Shown here in pieces: positions 46,101 to 57,756 of a stretch of DNA of 64,000 nucleotides. The notes under the pieces were generated by a model. The model saw only the letters and a list, made by a program, of their open reading frames with translations, searched no databases and was not told where the DNA came from. A program made the position numbers and the translations under genes. Source of the stretch: Dactylellina haptotyla (taxonomy: Eukaryota; Ascomycota; Orbiliomycetes; Orbiliales; Orbiliaceae). The DNA is taken from NCBI GenBank assembly GCA_031310005.1, contig CM062382.1, forward strand, positions 62,001 through 126,000, written 5' to 3'. The stretch's first letter is position 1. Every line of letters begins with the position of its first letter.

Positions 46101-48784
46101 AGGGTATAATACACGTCGGAAATCGTCCCAATAGTATTTGGAAGGTAAATGGCATTCGTGTAACGCAGAGCGCGGTGATTGATAGGTTTAGCCTTATTAC
46201 TCATCTACATGGTAATGGCATGCATTGGATCTTTCTTCGTCGATTTGCTGCGGTGAAAACCTACGAAGGCAACCTGCAAGGGATGGTTCCTGGAGATGTG
46301 GAGCTCTGGAGACGGCCGAAGGGTGTCAGGGAGCTTATGATGGAAGAGAAAGTGATCAGAATTCACGATCCTTTACATGGTACACTCGGAGGATCGGATA
46401 TGAATATAATACTTCCGCCACATACCTATCTTAATGACGATTTCAAAAACTTCGTCTACGACATGGGGGATAACACACCACACTTCCATCATCACCATAG
46501 GCCAATGGACAGGGTCGGCACACAAGAAGTAGAAAAGCTTCTGTGGCAGAGCCATTTGGGAGATATTTTTCTTTGCCAGAACCCTGTCTGTTGGAAGTAC
46601 TCGAGGACATATGCAGGCGACAAATGGACGGCGGCTCCGAACCCCACTTCCATCCCCTGCTTTGACCCCAAATGCGTACAAAGTATCCCTGAGGCGAGGG
46701 TGGCAGGAACAGTTACTTGTTTCAATGTAAACAAAGGTTCTTGCTTTCCGGATGAACGTGGAGAGCTTGGAGGGCATGTCCCTGGGATTCCGGGGCATAT
46801 GTTTATGGAGACTGGTGTTCTGATGTTTCAACCCGAACTTGTGATCACGCACAGTCAGTCGGTAATAGACCATCGGGGAGCTAATAACTACAACGAGTTG
46901 GTGAGCAAAGACAATCCAAACTTTGGTCAGCCGCAAGAGAAATCCCTTCTCCCACAGCCACCCTTAAGCTGGAGCCGGGTGGCGTTCGTGCCAGTTGGTC
47001 GTTTTCCCAGTGTCAAGGCGATGAGGGAGTATTTGCGGGTTAAATTTAATTACGACCCAATTATTTTCTCTGAAAGGGAGACGTCTGGGGTAGCTTACGA
47101 TATGACAATGTACGAACGCCTTAACTACTACAGAACTCTTCTTTGGAATCGGCTTTCACCACAAATTCAGCAGGATTATTGGGAGGAACACTACTTATCC
47201 CTAGCCGTAGCCGGGAATTGCTCTAGATATTTTGTTTCTGGTGACCCCGAGACAACTTTAAGGGTGGGTTACCAACAAGAGCAAAAGAGCCTAGCATCTG
47301 GATCTGACGGACGGGAGAAAACCACGGGAGGCAAAGAAAACCATAAATGGATAATCCAGGGAGCTGGCGATGGGTGGATATGGGATTTGATTAATGGCAA
47401 ACTGGCGCCGAATGAACTCCCATGGTATAATGATCAAGATCAACCTATCGAATCGCTACCTTACGAAATGATCGGTTACGTTAGTGCCAAACATTCCTTG
47501 GAGGAGAAAGAAGTTATCGGCGACACCCTTAGTCCTAGAAATCAGACGGGTCTTCGAGCGGCCTTCTTTACAGGTCTTTTTGATCGTATACGGAAGAGAA
47601 AGGCCATCACATCCAAGCTAGGGTTCCGCCAAAGATCCAAAGAACTGGATGAATCAGATACCACAGCGACAAGAGTTACTAGTGGCAAACATTCACCCGA
47701 CAGTTCCGATGAACTTGGTGGCATACCACCTTCTAAAACACTCTCTGGGATGCGACAGATCACTAGCTCCATGCGGAGAAACTCTGCAAACCTTGATGTT
47801 TCTTTAGAAACGCACCCAGCAATTCCACCGTCTACCGAAGCCATACCGGCAAAAGCTAGAGCCACTGGCTCAAACACCAGCCTTACCTCAAGTCCGACTT
47901 CGGCTTCTTCAGAGAGTTCATCCAGCCACAATATCAATGGAGGCGCGAAGTTTAACTCGCTAAACACCGAGAAAGCCGCGGCTGCCATACGAGAAATTGT
48001 ATGTCTAGATGGCAGTGTCGTTACGATTGGGCCAAATGATAGATTGTACAGACAGCAGTTTTATACACCTTACAATGGTGGCATACTTCACGAGCAGTGT
48101 ATCCAAGTCTTTCGGGCTGGGCTAAGGGACCCAATTCTGTTAAGAGTTAAACAAACACGCATTCCTAATGATAAAGTGGGTGGGGTCTATAAGGGAAATG
48201 AGCGGGAGAACGAAAGTAATCCTAAAGCCGGGGAAGAAATAAGTATCGTGGAGAGTGAGAGCGCATCAGAAGATCTCATAGAGCCCTTGAATTCTATCAA
48301 GAGCATGGCATCGCAACGCAGGTCAAAATCTCTAGCTCCAGAATCAGCAAGGGCAGAATTGATCCAGGAACAGGAGAGGGCTAGCAAGAGGGTTAGAACG
48401 CCGTTGAACCAACGAGAGAGAGAACGAGAGCTAGGCGATGAAGACATTAATGCTATCACAGATGAATTAGCTAACATCACTCCAACTACGAAGCGCGGAC
48501 GGAAACTAGGAACCGCGAAACGAATGGTGGAGGAAATCAGCGACAGCGATACCCCGCTGCCGAAGAAAAGAGGAAGAAAGAAAAAGATAGCCATCGAAAA
48601 TCAGCCTTACACCAAAAAAGATGTTGAGAGAGATCTGTTAGAAGAAGACGAAGCATGGGAACCAATTGGAAAACAAGTGTATAGAGAAAAAACTAGAGAA
48701 TTGGAGGAAAGGGGTAGGGAGATCGAAGATGGGCCGAAGAAAAGAGGTCGAGGGCGACCGAGAATCCCCAAGATGATACAATAA
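43102..48784 (+). CDS. Large protein: degenerate Ulp1-like domain, acidic insert, C-terminal AT-hooks
   Basis: Exons 43102..45387, 45469..45716, 45776..45924, 45987..48784; 1826 aa, phases 0/2/1. Residues about 125-160 (ENWFLPINGQEDN, then NWDYVKWNSMVVTCFYKQ) and about 520-700 resemble a split Ulp1/C48 cysteine-protease core: RWHLIPVACN, LRWWLVVIDM, LWIYNPC and QNRNPHTGVDVIHAMGRIL match its beta strands and active-site helix. The triad positions read Arg (for His), Asn (for Asp) and Thr (for Cys), so it is probably inactive. A run of about 50 acidic residues (229-279) and a Lys-rich coiled segment (about 350-380) lie in the insert. The second half (residues 763-1500) has Cys pairs (CQNPVCW, CFDPKC) and no family I know; about 935-975 is faintly FHA-like. 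The tail is basic with three AT-hook-like motifs (TKRGRK, KKRGRKKK, KRGRGRPR), suggesting a chromatin-bound nuclear protein. Confidence 0.75.
43789..43941 (+). repeat. Acidic GAY/GAR trinucleotide-type coding repeat
   Basis: About 150 bp of almost only GAC, GAT, GAA and GAG codons, encoding an Asp/Glu run within the large Ulp1-like protein. Such runs vary in length and often serve histone or basic-protein contacts. Confidence 0.85.
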
Positions 48785-49475
48785 ATACAATTAGTAGTAC
48801 TATATGTATCCAATACCATTAATAAACTCGCCAGGAGGCACAGCATAACCGCCGGGGTGTAAACAAATTTGAGAGACAATAATTAGTATTTTTTACGCGA
48901 GACAGTCTAAATTTTAATTTAAAGAACGTATTTTCAGCCCTGAGATAGTTGTAAGGTGTATATACTGATACTCGACACTTCGAAAGTTCACTCGCGTCGA
49001 ACATCGGTTGCTTGACAAATCGAACTCGGAATGCTACCAGAGTTAGGCGAGTGCATTATTAAACATTGCAAAAATTACAAGCTGGATTTGCTTACCTGCA
49101 TCTGGGCGGTTGGCTGTGGGGTATGGTGAAGAATTTGTGGTGGCGGGTATAGACCCGCTTTGGTATATAGCCCCGCGATTTCTCATTTTGTGGTAGAATC
49201 ACGCAATCAACGGCCTCGAAAACCATTCGTTCAGAGCTTTTGTACGCATATAACTTTATGTCAACGTCAGGTCCACACATTCTTGGACTCGATCTGTCTA
49301 GTTGAATGACTTTAAACATATTTAAGCACCTAGGTATGTGTATAATTCTGTAGCAAGCCATAAAGTAGACGTGTAGAAACGAACAGAGGGCATGGATGTT
49401 AAGAACCATCTGTACAGGCAAAAGAACCTAGTTGCTTCAGATAAAGTGGCGCTGTTGCAACAAGCTCAAAGAAAG
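48785..49475. other. Convergent intergenic
   Basis: About 690 bp between the Ulp1-like stop codon and the CLC stop codon. A minus-strand frame at 49092-49421 (109 codons) lacks recognisable features and is not called. Confidence 0.5.
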
Positions 49476-52087
49476 TTATACAGTTCCGCTGAATGCCCCT
49501 TCCTTCCCCTCTTTCACTCTTTCTAGCCAACTAAGAAGCCTTTTCTTGACCACAGCTCCTAAAACCTCTCCCCTTGCGCCTACAATGATCAAACATCTTA
49601 TTCCCAATCGGCCAAAAATTTCAACAGCAACCTCTACAGGCGCTGTATCTCTCAGCATAACCGGTGTCTCATCCACAAACGCTGTTATATCTGCGATGTC
49701 ATCTAATGGTCCTACTCCTTGCCCATCATTTCCGTATATGCCGCCGTATTCTTTTACAACCTGCACTTCTTTACAGCCATTGCACAGATTTTCCAAACCG
49801 TAGGCTACCTCCGATTGAAATAGATAGCCGAGGCAATGCCTTCCTTCTTGTGCTACTAGGACGAGCCCAGCATCTCCTATGTTCCTCCTCTTCAGTTGAT
49901 CCATCTTGTGTTGTAGCACATCAGTCGTGACAATTCCAGAAGGCGGTACCACGAGTGTTATTTCTTCAATAGTACTGCGTGGAGGCATTAGGACCGACAC
50001 GGTATAGTTATCTTTCGCAATAAGCGAGTTTGATGTTTCTATGTCTAAGAATGGGTGGCCTAGGATCGACTGGGCAAGGTCATATATGCCTTCAGGTTCA
50101 ATCAAGTCCGCAGTCCACTATAAATCATATTAGAACATCCTCCCTTATTCAAGACAAATGGAAAATAGCAACTCACCTTTGCGACAAGAATCGCGCACAT
50201 GTGCGGTACAACATACTCCAACTCGCCGGTTAACTCAAACATGATGACACAGAGGCTAAGTGTCATCCTGGTCACGCCGGCCAAAAAAGCCGCAGCTCCT
50301 ACCATGGCAAATACCCCTGGGCTAACACCCTTCGCGACATCGGAATACCCGCCAGCATGGGCCCATAAACCGAACCCAACTAGCCTGCCGAACAGGGCAC
50401 CAGCATCAAGGGCCGGTATAATGATACCACTTGGGATTTTACAGCCAAAGGTGATAGTAGTGAGAAATAACTTGATTAGAACTCCGGATACCAGCATCCA
50501 AATATATCTCTCCTTCATCGCAGGGCTAGTCTCAATTTCGCATGGATAGCCGCCTTTCCCAGCACAGTCTACTAGCATATTCTTAATTAACACGTCGCCA
50601 CCTTCTCGAGTCAGCCTAGATGGGTACTGAAGCAAACCAGTAAGGACTACGACGCAAAGGACCTCGATCACCGGGTGATCTTTAACGAAGTTGTACTTCC
50701 TGAAGCGTTTCGAATACTGGTAATTGGCTTTACAGAAGATAGCACCAAAGACGCCACCGGCAACACCAAGAAGGACGAATACGGGATAATGCGAGACATC
50801 ATATGATGAACCGTAGGAGGTTTGAAATAGGACGAGTTTGCCAGTGTTTAGAGGGTTCAGAAATTTGAGGGTGACGGCGGCGACGAGGGAGCAGAAGAAA
50901 GAGCGCCAAAGGACCTTGCGAGGGAAATAGGTTGATATTTCCTTCCCAGCAGAATATTAGTCAGCCTCACTACTTGTCAAGCGATTGGGAGCTGTAAAAT
51001 GGCATACTTCAAAGCTAAACAGAACCCCTCCAATCGGTGCGCCAAATGCCACACTCAGTCCGGCGGCACACGCAGCGCTTATCACCTCTCTTCTCTTTCT
51101 TCCGTTCTCCGAGTATTTCGGAAACCAACCAGAAACAACATTACCCACGCAGGCTGATATATGTACGAAGGGGCCTTCCTTGCCTAGGCACATGCCAGAG
51201 GCTACAGCGAATACTGCTCCGATGGCTTTGATGTATAAAACTTTGAAGGATAAAAATCCTTTGATCACAAAACCGGAAAGTATCGTTTTGATCTCGGGGA
51301 TACCGGAGCCTCTAGAATTTAAATATGTAATTTAGATATTGGGATACCCCGTCCAAAGGAAAGCTCGCGTACCCTGCCATATAGATAAGTTTACCCTCAG
51401 CGCCGATTGTGGGGAGTCGCTTCGCTGTAAGCATTGTAACACCGACCGCAAAGGCTCCGTACGCAGTTGCGATTACAACGTAGAGCGCATAGCCGGTACG
51501 AACATCTGTCCAATACTTCCAGTCACCACAGCTTTGTTCGTTCGTTACATTCAAGTCCACTGAACAGCAAACTTCGCGGCTTCGAAAAGGACCGGTGGAG
51601 CAATACCCCTCCTTCCAGTCAAAAACAGTAGCTTGCGCGACGTCCACCATATAGGCGACATTTGCCATCAAGAGTCCGACGAGAAAAGCGACCACCCAGC
51701 CCTGAAGGTTATCCCAGACGATAGAAATCGAGATCGAGTTGGAGCCCGAGAGAATCTGGCGGCGCCGAACGGATGCTTTGACGAGATCATGAAGCCAATC
51801 TAGCAAAAATGGTATCCGCTGATTAGCTAGTACCAAAATATGATATTCAGAAGAATTGATAAAATACCGATTGTATTGTAGTCATTGTAAGGTAGACGTT
51901 CGCCGAGGGAAGTGGCGGCCATCGCCTGTTCCTCTTTACTAATTATACTGGAGCCATCGTCGGTTATTCGGCCTTCCCGCGATGGAAAGAGTTGATAAGT
52001 TGTATTCAAGTTACTCGTTGTTGTGACGGTTATGAGGGGAGTTTCGTCGTTCGCTTCGAGATCGGAAGGCGGGAGTTGGGATGGCAT
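49476..52087 (-). CDS. CLC-family voltage-gated chloride channel / Cl-/H+ antiporter with CBS domains
   Basis: Minus-strand exons 52087..51868, 51799..51373, 51311..51008, 50941..50177, 50117..49476; 785 aa, all phases agree. Landmarks in order: [27 protein letters not shown] (selectivity motif GSGIP), [15 protein letters not shown] (gating Glu), [80 protein letters not shown], then two cytosolic CBS domains ([14 protein letters not shown] and [29 protein letters not shown]). Related fungal proteins (yeast Gef1 type) sit in Golgi, vacuole or plasma membrane and supply counter-ion for copper loading and pH control. A Cys-rich luminal loop ([20 protein letters not shown]) follows helix B. The length is usual for the family. 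Confidence 0.93.
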
Positions 52088-53848
52088 GGTGGAATGAGAG
52101 AGAGGAGGTTTCTCGGAGCAACGACAGATCGCGCGTCCCGCAGACGATAGCGATAGAAACGGATTCTACCAGCCATCGTGATGATAGTGGATCCATCAAT
52201 CCATTCTAAGGATGGCTAGAACCGTCCTTTCGAGGGTGGCCTACAGAAAGGCGGTCTGGGCATGCGCCGTGGGGTGGTCGTAGAGATAAGCCCTTTGGTA
52301 TCTCTGATAAGACCGGCGCGGGCAATCGGGGCTGAAATCGCGATTTCGAGCTGATCCCGATCGGGTTTGCCTTCAAGGCCATGGTTCCGGTAACCTATAG
52401 TATCGAGCGAGAAGGGAACACCCAGCTACCTTTCATTTCAAGGATGGATCGCAATATACGAAATTCGCAGGAGAAGGAAGATGATGCGTATGGACGGCTG
52501 GGCTTCACGCGTAGTGTCCTGGGGAGACTGCGCGTGTTGGCTGGAGGTTGGCTGCAGCGGCGATCGCGAGTCCCACAACACAAACCGCCTGGCGGGAAAA
52601 TGCAACAGCAACACAAAGGCAGTTGATCGGGTTAGCCCGATTCAACTTCCGCGATGCTGGTAGAAAGAAGCGAGCTTTTGCATCTTTGAATCGGGACTCA
52701 GGGGCTCTGGAAACGGAGTTTGCCGTTCCGGCGTTGTTATAACAAGCTGGCAAAATTTGAAATTCATGGTTGTGAACCAGGCGCTTCGTCGAGAAGTTAC
52801 AGGTGGCGGGACAAGGCGAGCTTAGCCTAAACCCTTTTCGCGAGATTCAGATGCAGTCCCAGACGACTAGATGCAACGAAAGCACAGGTCATTTTGAACT
52901 CGACGTCCCTTCCAAGGAAACCTATAGCTAGGTTTGTTGCTTGAAAATTCAATTTACTTAAGCGGTCCCTGTCAAAATAAGTTTGTACCCGATTAACTTG
53001 ATATAAATTTGAGGATATATTTAGCCTCGCGGCCTAGAGGGTTGAACACCCTGACGTTAAAGTATGGTTAGTGGTTACACAGAGTGCTGTCTCACTCATA
53101 GCCACGGAATGTATCTTCATGCTACCATCGTAGTTATTTTAATACTGAGAGATAATCAAACTCATTCTTGGTTTAGTTGCACGTTTCACAAAACCACACT
53201 GCCCGCGAAAGTCTAGAGATTGTGCACTAACTGTCCTCCACTCAATTTCACCTTTGTAGACCCTAAATCGCCATGACGTCTATTTTCTCCAAAACCTTGC
53301 CCCGCTAAGGCACTGGCGAAAGGTGTTATAGTCTTGGCTCAATGGTTACACGATGAGCTTAGAGTGGAACTGGTGTGTATTCAGAGATTTTTGTCCAATT
53401 AGCCGGTGCCGAGGCGGTTCGTGCCAGGGTCTACTCCGTTGCCAGATGCATAGTTCGTTTCGACCGTTCAAGGGATGTTTCAATCAGGAAATAAATAGAG
53501 GTTCCCTTTACTTCTCCTAGCCTATCTTCCCGCAGGATCGGGATTATGGGTGCGATGCTCCACCACTAAAATATCGCCCATGGGTCATCGGGTTGGCATG
53601 CGGCTGTTCCAAAATCTGGGGTTAAAGTTACGGCAGTGCTTACCTGTATTCATAACCTCTATGAGAAAAATGGTCAAGGATGAGGTGAACAATGCCACTT
53701 TCGGAGACATATAAACTGTCCGCCCCACCCGAGCTCGTGGAAGTTCTTTAAACCGCCCTTACTCAGCAAAGTTTCCAAATATCAATAGTCTGAAATTGTT
53801 GAATATTTGCCTAGGATCCTTACGCGTTACAATTTTTATATTGTTACA
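52088..53848. other. 1.8-kb divergent intergenic
   Basis: Promoter side of the CLC gene (-) and of the modular CBM1 gene (+). Single TTAGCC motifs at about 52805, 53020 and 53399. No supported gene. Confidence 0.5.
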
Positions 53849-55835
53849 ATGCGATCTGGTTTAAGATTTTTCCTCGGGCTTCAAGCCATTAACTTGGTTT
53901 CCGCACAAGCTTCGCTATGGGCACAGGTAAGATTTATATATCATACGAAATCCATAAGGAAGCTATAAAAATAACACAGTATCTCATCAGTGCGGTGGTA
54001 TTGGCTGGCAAGGAACTCCAGGCATCTGCGTACCGGGCGCGACCTGCACGACCTATAATCCATACTACGCGCAGTGTATACCTGCTCCAACGCCTACGAC
54101 TTGTTTGTCCTTGAAGACTTGTGCTACATATCCTTGTGCGTATCCCTATATATAAAAATGTTTACATTTATCGAAGATCGACCGTTAATATCAGCGAGAA
54201 ACCTACAGGGTGCTGTGGGGCTACCAAGACCGATTGCGCTACTTTTTGTTCAGGCCAAAGTACTCCAACCATCACGCATACGCCTGCCGTTACGTGCAGC
54301 TGTCTGGATACAACAACTCCGATAACACCTACCTGTACCACGACGAGTACCTGCAAGGGCTACCCATGTAAGCGATCCGCTTCTTTCTTAGTTGTAGCAG
54401 AGATATTTAGCTAACACTAGACGATAGGGTGCTGCGGCCGCACTTTGACCTCATGCAAGCCATATTGCGTTGGCGCGACATCTATACCTAGCTTTTCCTC
54501 TACCATCCCTCAGCCAACATGTACCTGCCCACCGACAACGTACACCACGACACCAATGATCACGACGACGTTCTGTTCGACAACAAGAACGTGTACTCAA
54601 TACCCAGCATGCTGTGGAAATACAATGACCGACTGCAAGTCTTACTGTATTGGTGACCCGGCTCCAACCATTCAAACAACCGCTTTTACTTGCACCGCCT
54701 GTAAAACGACAACCACGACACCAATGATTACGACGACCTTCTGCCCCACAACCACTACATGTACTCAATACCCAGCATGCTGTGGTTCTACGAAAACAGA
54801 TTGCACGTCTTATTGTATTGGCGGCCCGACTCCAAAAATCCAAACAACCGCTTTTACCTGCACCGCCTGTAAAACGACAACCACTACACCAAAGATTACG
54901 ACGACCGCCTGCCCCACCGGCACCACCACTACATGTACTCAATATCCAGCATGCTGTGGCTCTACGAAGACCGATTGCACATCTTATTGCCTTGGTGACC
55001 CAACTCCGGTGATTCCCAGAACCACTTTTACTTGCACCGCCTGTAAAACGTCAACCACGATCCGCGTAGGTACGACTCCTACACCAGGCGTCCCAATAAC
55101 TCTCAAAAAGAACAAGCGACAATACGGGACAACGACATGCCCAATGGAAACATATTATACCACATATCCACGTAAGTTCTACGCCTTATCGTATGAGAGT
55201 TGATAAAGGTGGATGTTGATAAAACATTAAGTCTGCTGTGGTGCTTCCGGAACTGCCACTGGTAGCGTCTGCACTGGAGCCCCTCACACACCTATCCCCC
55301 ACCCTGTTGTGAGATGTGCGAGTTGCTCTCCTACGACCACAACGGCCTGTCCAATGGAGACATACTACACCACTTACCCCCGTGAGTTTAAAATATCATC
55401 ATGAATATATGGTATCAAGTACTTTGCGCACCTGCTAAGCGTCTATCAATGCGAATTAGTGTGTTGCGGTGCTTCGGGCACAGCAACTGGCAGCGTCTGC
55501 AGCGGATCTCGCCACACCACAATTGACCATCCCATCCCAAGATGTGTGATTTGCACGAATACTACGCCATGCCCAGTGGAGACTTACTACACCACATACC
55601 CACGTACGATACAAATTCCTCTAGTTTTTCAAAGCCTATTCTGCTCATTTGCTAACTATAAGATTTAGTCTGCTGTGGTGCTTCGGGAACAGCCACGGGT
55701 AGCGTTTGCAGTGGCACCCGGCATACCACCATCCCACACCCCGTGGTTAGGTGCGCTAGCTGTGTTGATACCAAGTATTCTTTGGCGACAGCAGTGGTTA
55801 CGAGGATCGATACCATAAGAGCTCGAGCGGGCTAG
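53849..55835 (+). CDS. Secreted CBM1 protein with eight tandem Cys-rich modules
   Basis: Exons 53849..53926, 53991..54135, 54209..54367, 54428..55171, 55232..55381, 55460..55603, 55669..55835; 528 aa. Signal peptide (MRSGLRFFLGLQAINLVSAQ) then a CBM1 (LWAQCGGIGWQGTPGICVPG, ending YYAQC). Eight modules follow, each opening with a TYP/QYP-x-CCG motif. Five are of type A (CCGSTKTDCTSYCIGDPTP, TTFTCTACKTTTTT; exon 3 has one, exon 4 has four) and three of type B (CCGASGTATGSVCSG, HPVVRCASC, CPMETYYTTYP; exons 5, 6, 7). From the second intron on, every intron falls at the same codon (after TYP, phase 1), so exons are symmetric modules. A KKNKRQ Kex2-like site lies between the A and B blocks. There is no catalytic domain; it probably binds cellulose or chitin surfaces and presents Cys-knot-like modules. 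The family of the modules is unknown to me. Confidence 0.82.
54575..55060 (+). repeat. Tandem coding repeat of about 170 bp (type A modules)
   Basis: Three consecutive near-identical units inside exon 4, each containing ACATGTACTCAATACCCAGC-like text followed by TGCTGTGG and later TTGCACCGCCTGTAAAACG. A fourth, more diverged unit starts the exon. High identity points to recent in-exon duplication. Confidence 0.8.
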
Positions 55836-56097
55836 AATGGCCGATAAGAATTATCTCAAAGGGTTTACCACTCGGAACAACGAGACGTATGAAAGATTTA
55901 TGTAAATAGCATTCAATTAGTTGAGTGTATTGATCAATCGAATAAAACCGCTAAAGAGAGCAAAAATATAAAAATAAAACGCTCCAAAATACCAGAGAAA
56001 GAATTGTGCCAATGCAAGAAAAGAATAATGCTAACAACGCCATGAAAATGCTGTGTTTTTTTTGTTCACCAAACTGCGCCCCCAAACATCAACCCAA

Positions 56098-57756
56098 CTA
56101 AGCAGAAACCTGTGTGTGGCCTCTCGCAATATTCTTAATCATCATTCTAAGACCTCCACTCTTCTGTTTCTTAATTGACCCGACTTTTTCGTGAAAAAAT
56201 CCCGAAGGCACTTCCAACGACATTCCCGCTCTAAGGTATGTCGCTTCCATGAATTTCATGAACCGTTCAACATCGGCCATGGAGCTCATAGCCCCAAAGC
56301 TAACCCTTACGATTCCAGTGTGTTTCCCGGCCATAATATCGTTTTTATCGCCGCATCTCATACCAGCATCAAAATTCTTTCGCATGTCTTCATGCGACAA
56401 TTGTAAGACTGTCGCGACGCCTCCAGGATTGCAAACGCCTCCAGATCTTAGGTGGATCTTATTCCTGATTGCTGCTTCTTCGACCTTGGACTTGCCAACC
56501 ATAGAACCATCCCAGTTGTAGACATTGAAAGCGACAGTAGGGCCTTGCGTCGTGGCGTCGTCATAGGTCGCCAGTGGGTCTTTGTACATTTCACATACCC
56601 GATTGCCGTTCGAATATGTCATCGCCGAAAGCCTTTCGTACGTCGTTTTTGCGAGGGCGGCCGTGTGCGAGGATACGTTTTTCGCGGACCCGTACAGCTG
56701 CTGGTAGGCATCCATAGCATGTCCCAAGGCGACAATGTTGTGGAATGGCAGGGTGCCATCTTCTAAGGCTGAATGAACGACTTTGCGTTTCGAGTGCCAG
56801 CTGTTGCCGACAGATATGACCATCTCAACTGTTCCACCACCGAAATACTTTCTCTTCATCAAGACGTCTGCCGAAGCCTTTCGTACTAGAAGAGCGCCCA
56901 GGTCCGGGAAGCCGAATATCTTATAAAAGCTCATAGAGATGAAATCTGGGGCGTCCTCGTGGTTCGACAAGTCCAAGTTGCCTGTCGTCAAGAAAGCCGC
57001 AGCGTCGAGAAGGGTATATGTCTTGGTTTTGTTTCGTCGGATCTGACCACACCATTGCAAGGGTGAGCGGCGACCGTTCATATTGCTCTGGGCTGGGTAT
57101 GCGAATAGTTTGGTCGTATCGGCGCCTTCGTCTTTGGCAGAAATCCATTCTTCGACATCGGAATCCCGCGCAAAGCATCGCGAGACAGTTGCGTGCTCCC
57201 GTACACCGGCCAGACTAGTATGCGAGTCGCGGTGATAGCCGTACCAGTAACCACCCTCGAGATCTCTGAATCCCTCCATGACTACTTTGATGGCTGCGGT
57301 GGCATTCGCTACAAATACGACGTCGAAATGTTCGGGCGAGGCATTGAAAAATTGGAGGACCCGAGAACGGACAAATTCGATACGTTCAGAGGAGAGCATA
57401 GAAGATGGAGAGGCGGAGTGCGGATTTCCGAAGAGGTTTGACGTCAGATCTTGGGTAAATTGGTGGATCAGGGTGGATGGATAGAGAGTGCAGCCAGCAT
57501 GGTCGAGATAGGTAACATCTATCAGGGCAATCAAGATATGTTAGCACTGCCAACTGAATATAACAGGTCTTCTTGCGCTTATAATCCTGGAGATTATTAT
57601 CCTTGCTTTCCACATTGTTTTGTAGGCAAAGAATAATTATTCCGAAGAAATCCGAAACGCGATCGCAAAGGCCGGCAGTTAGTGGTAAATCTTACCTTTG
57701 ATATACCCATACTCTTTTCGCCTTATTTCTTCGATCTTAGACGAGTAAGAAGGCAT
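56098..57756 (-). CDS. NifS-like PLP enzyme, MoCo-sulfurase N-terminal type, without MOSC domain
   Basis: Minus-strand exons 57756..57696 and 57518..56098 with a 177-bp intron; 493 aa. The joint gives EYGYIKDVTYLDHAGCTLYP, the opening of molybdenum-cofactor sulfurases (HxB/ABA3/MOCOS). Further matches: NLFGNPHSASPSS, FVANATAAIKVVMEGF, YHRDSHTSLAGVREHA, LLDAAAFLTTGNLDLS, PDFISMSFYKIFGFPDLGALLVRK (the PLP-binding Lys in SFYK) and RSGGVCNPGG near residue 385 (the Cys region that carries the persulfide). Full MoCo sulfurases are about 800 aa with a C-terminal MOSC domain; here the protein stops after the aminotransferase fold with a short basic tail. It may be a stand-alone cysteine-desulfurase-like enzyme or work with a separate MOSC protein. 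The 3' end converges on the CBM1 modular gene about 260 bp away. Confidence 0.87.

Noticed and set aside
49092-49421. 109-codon minus-strand frame between the Ulp1-like and CLC genes
   Set aside because: No recognisable features; lies in the shared 3' region of two convergent genes.
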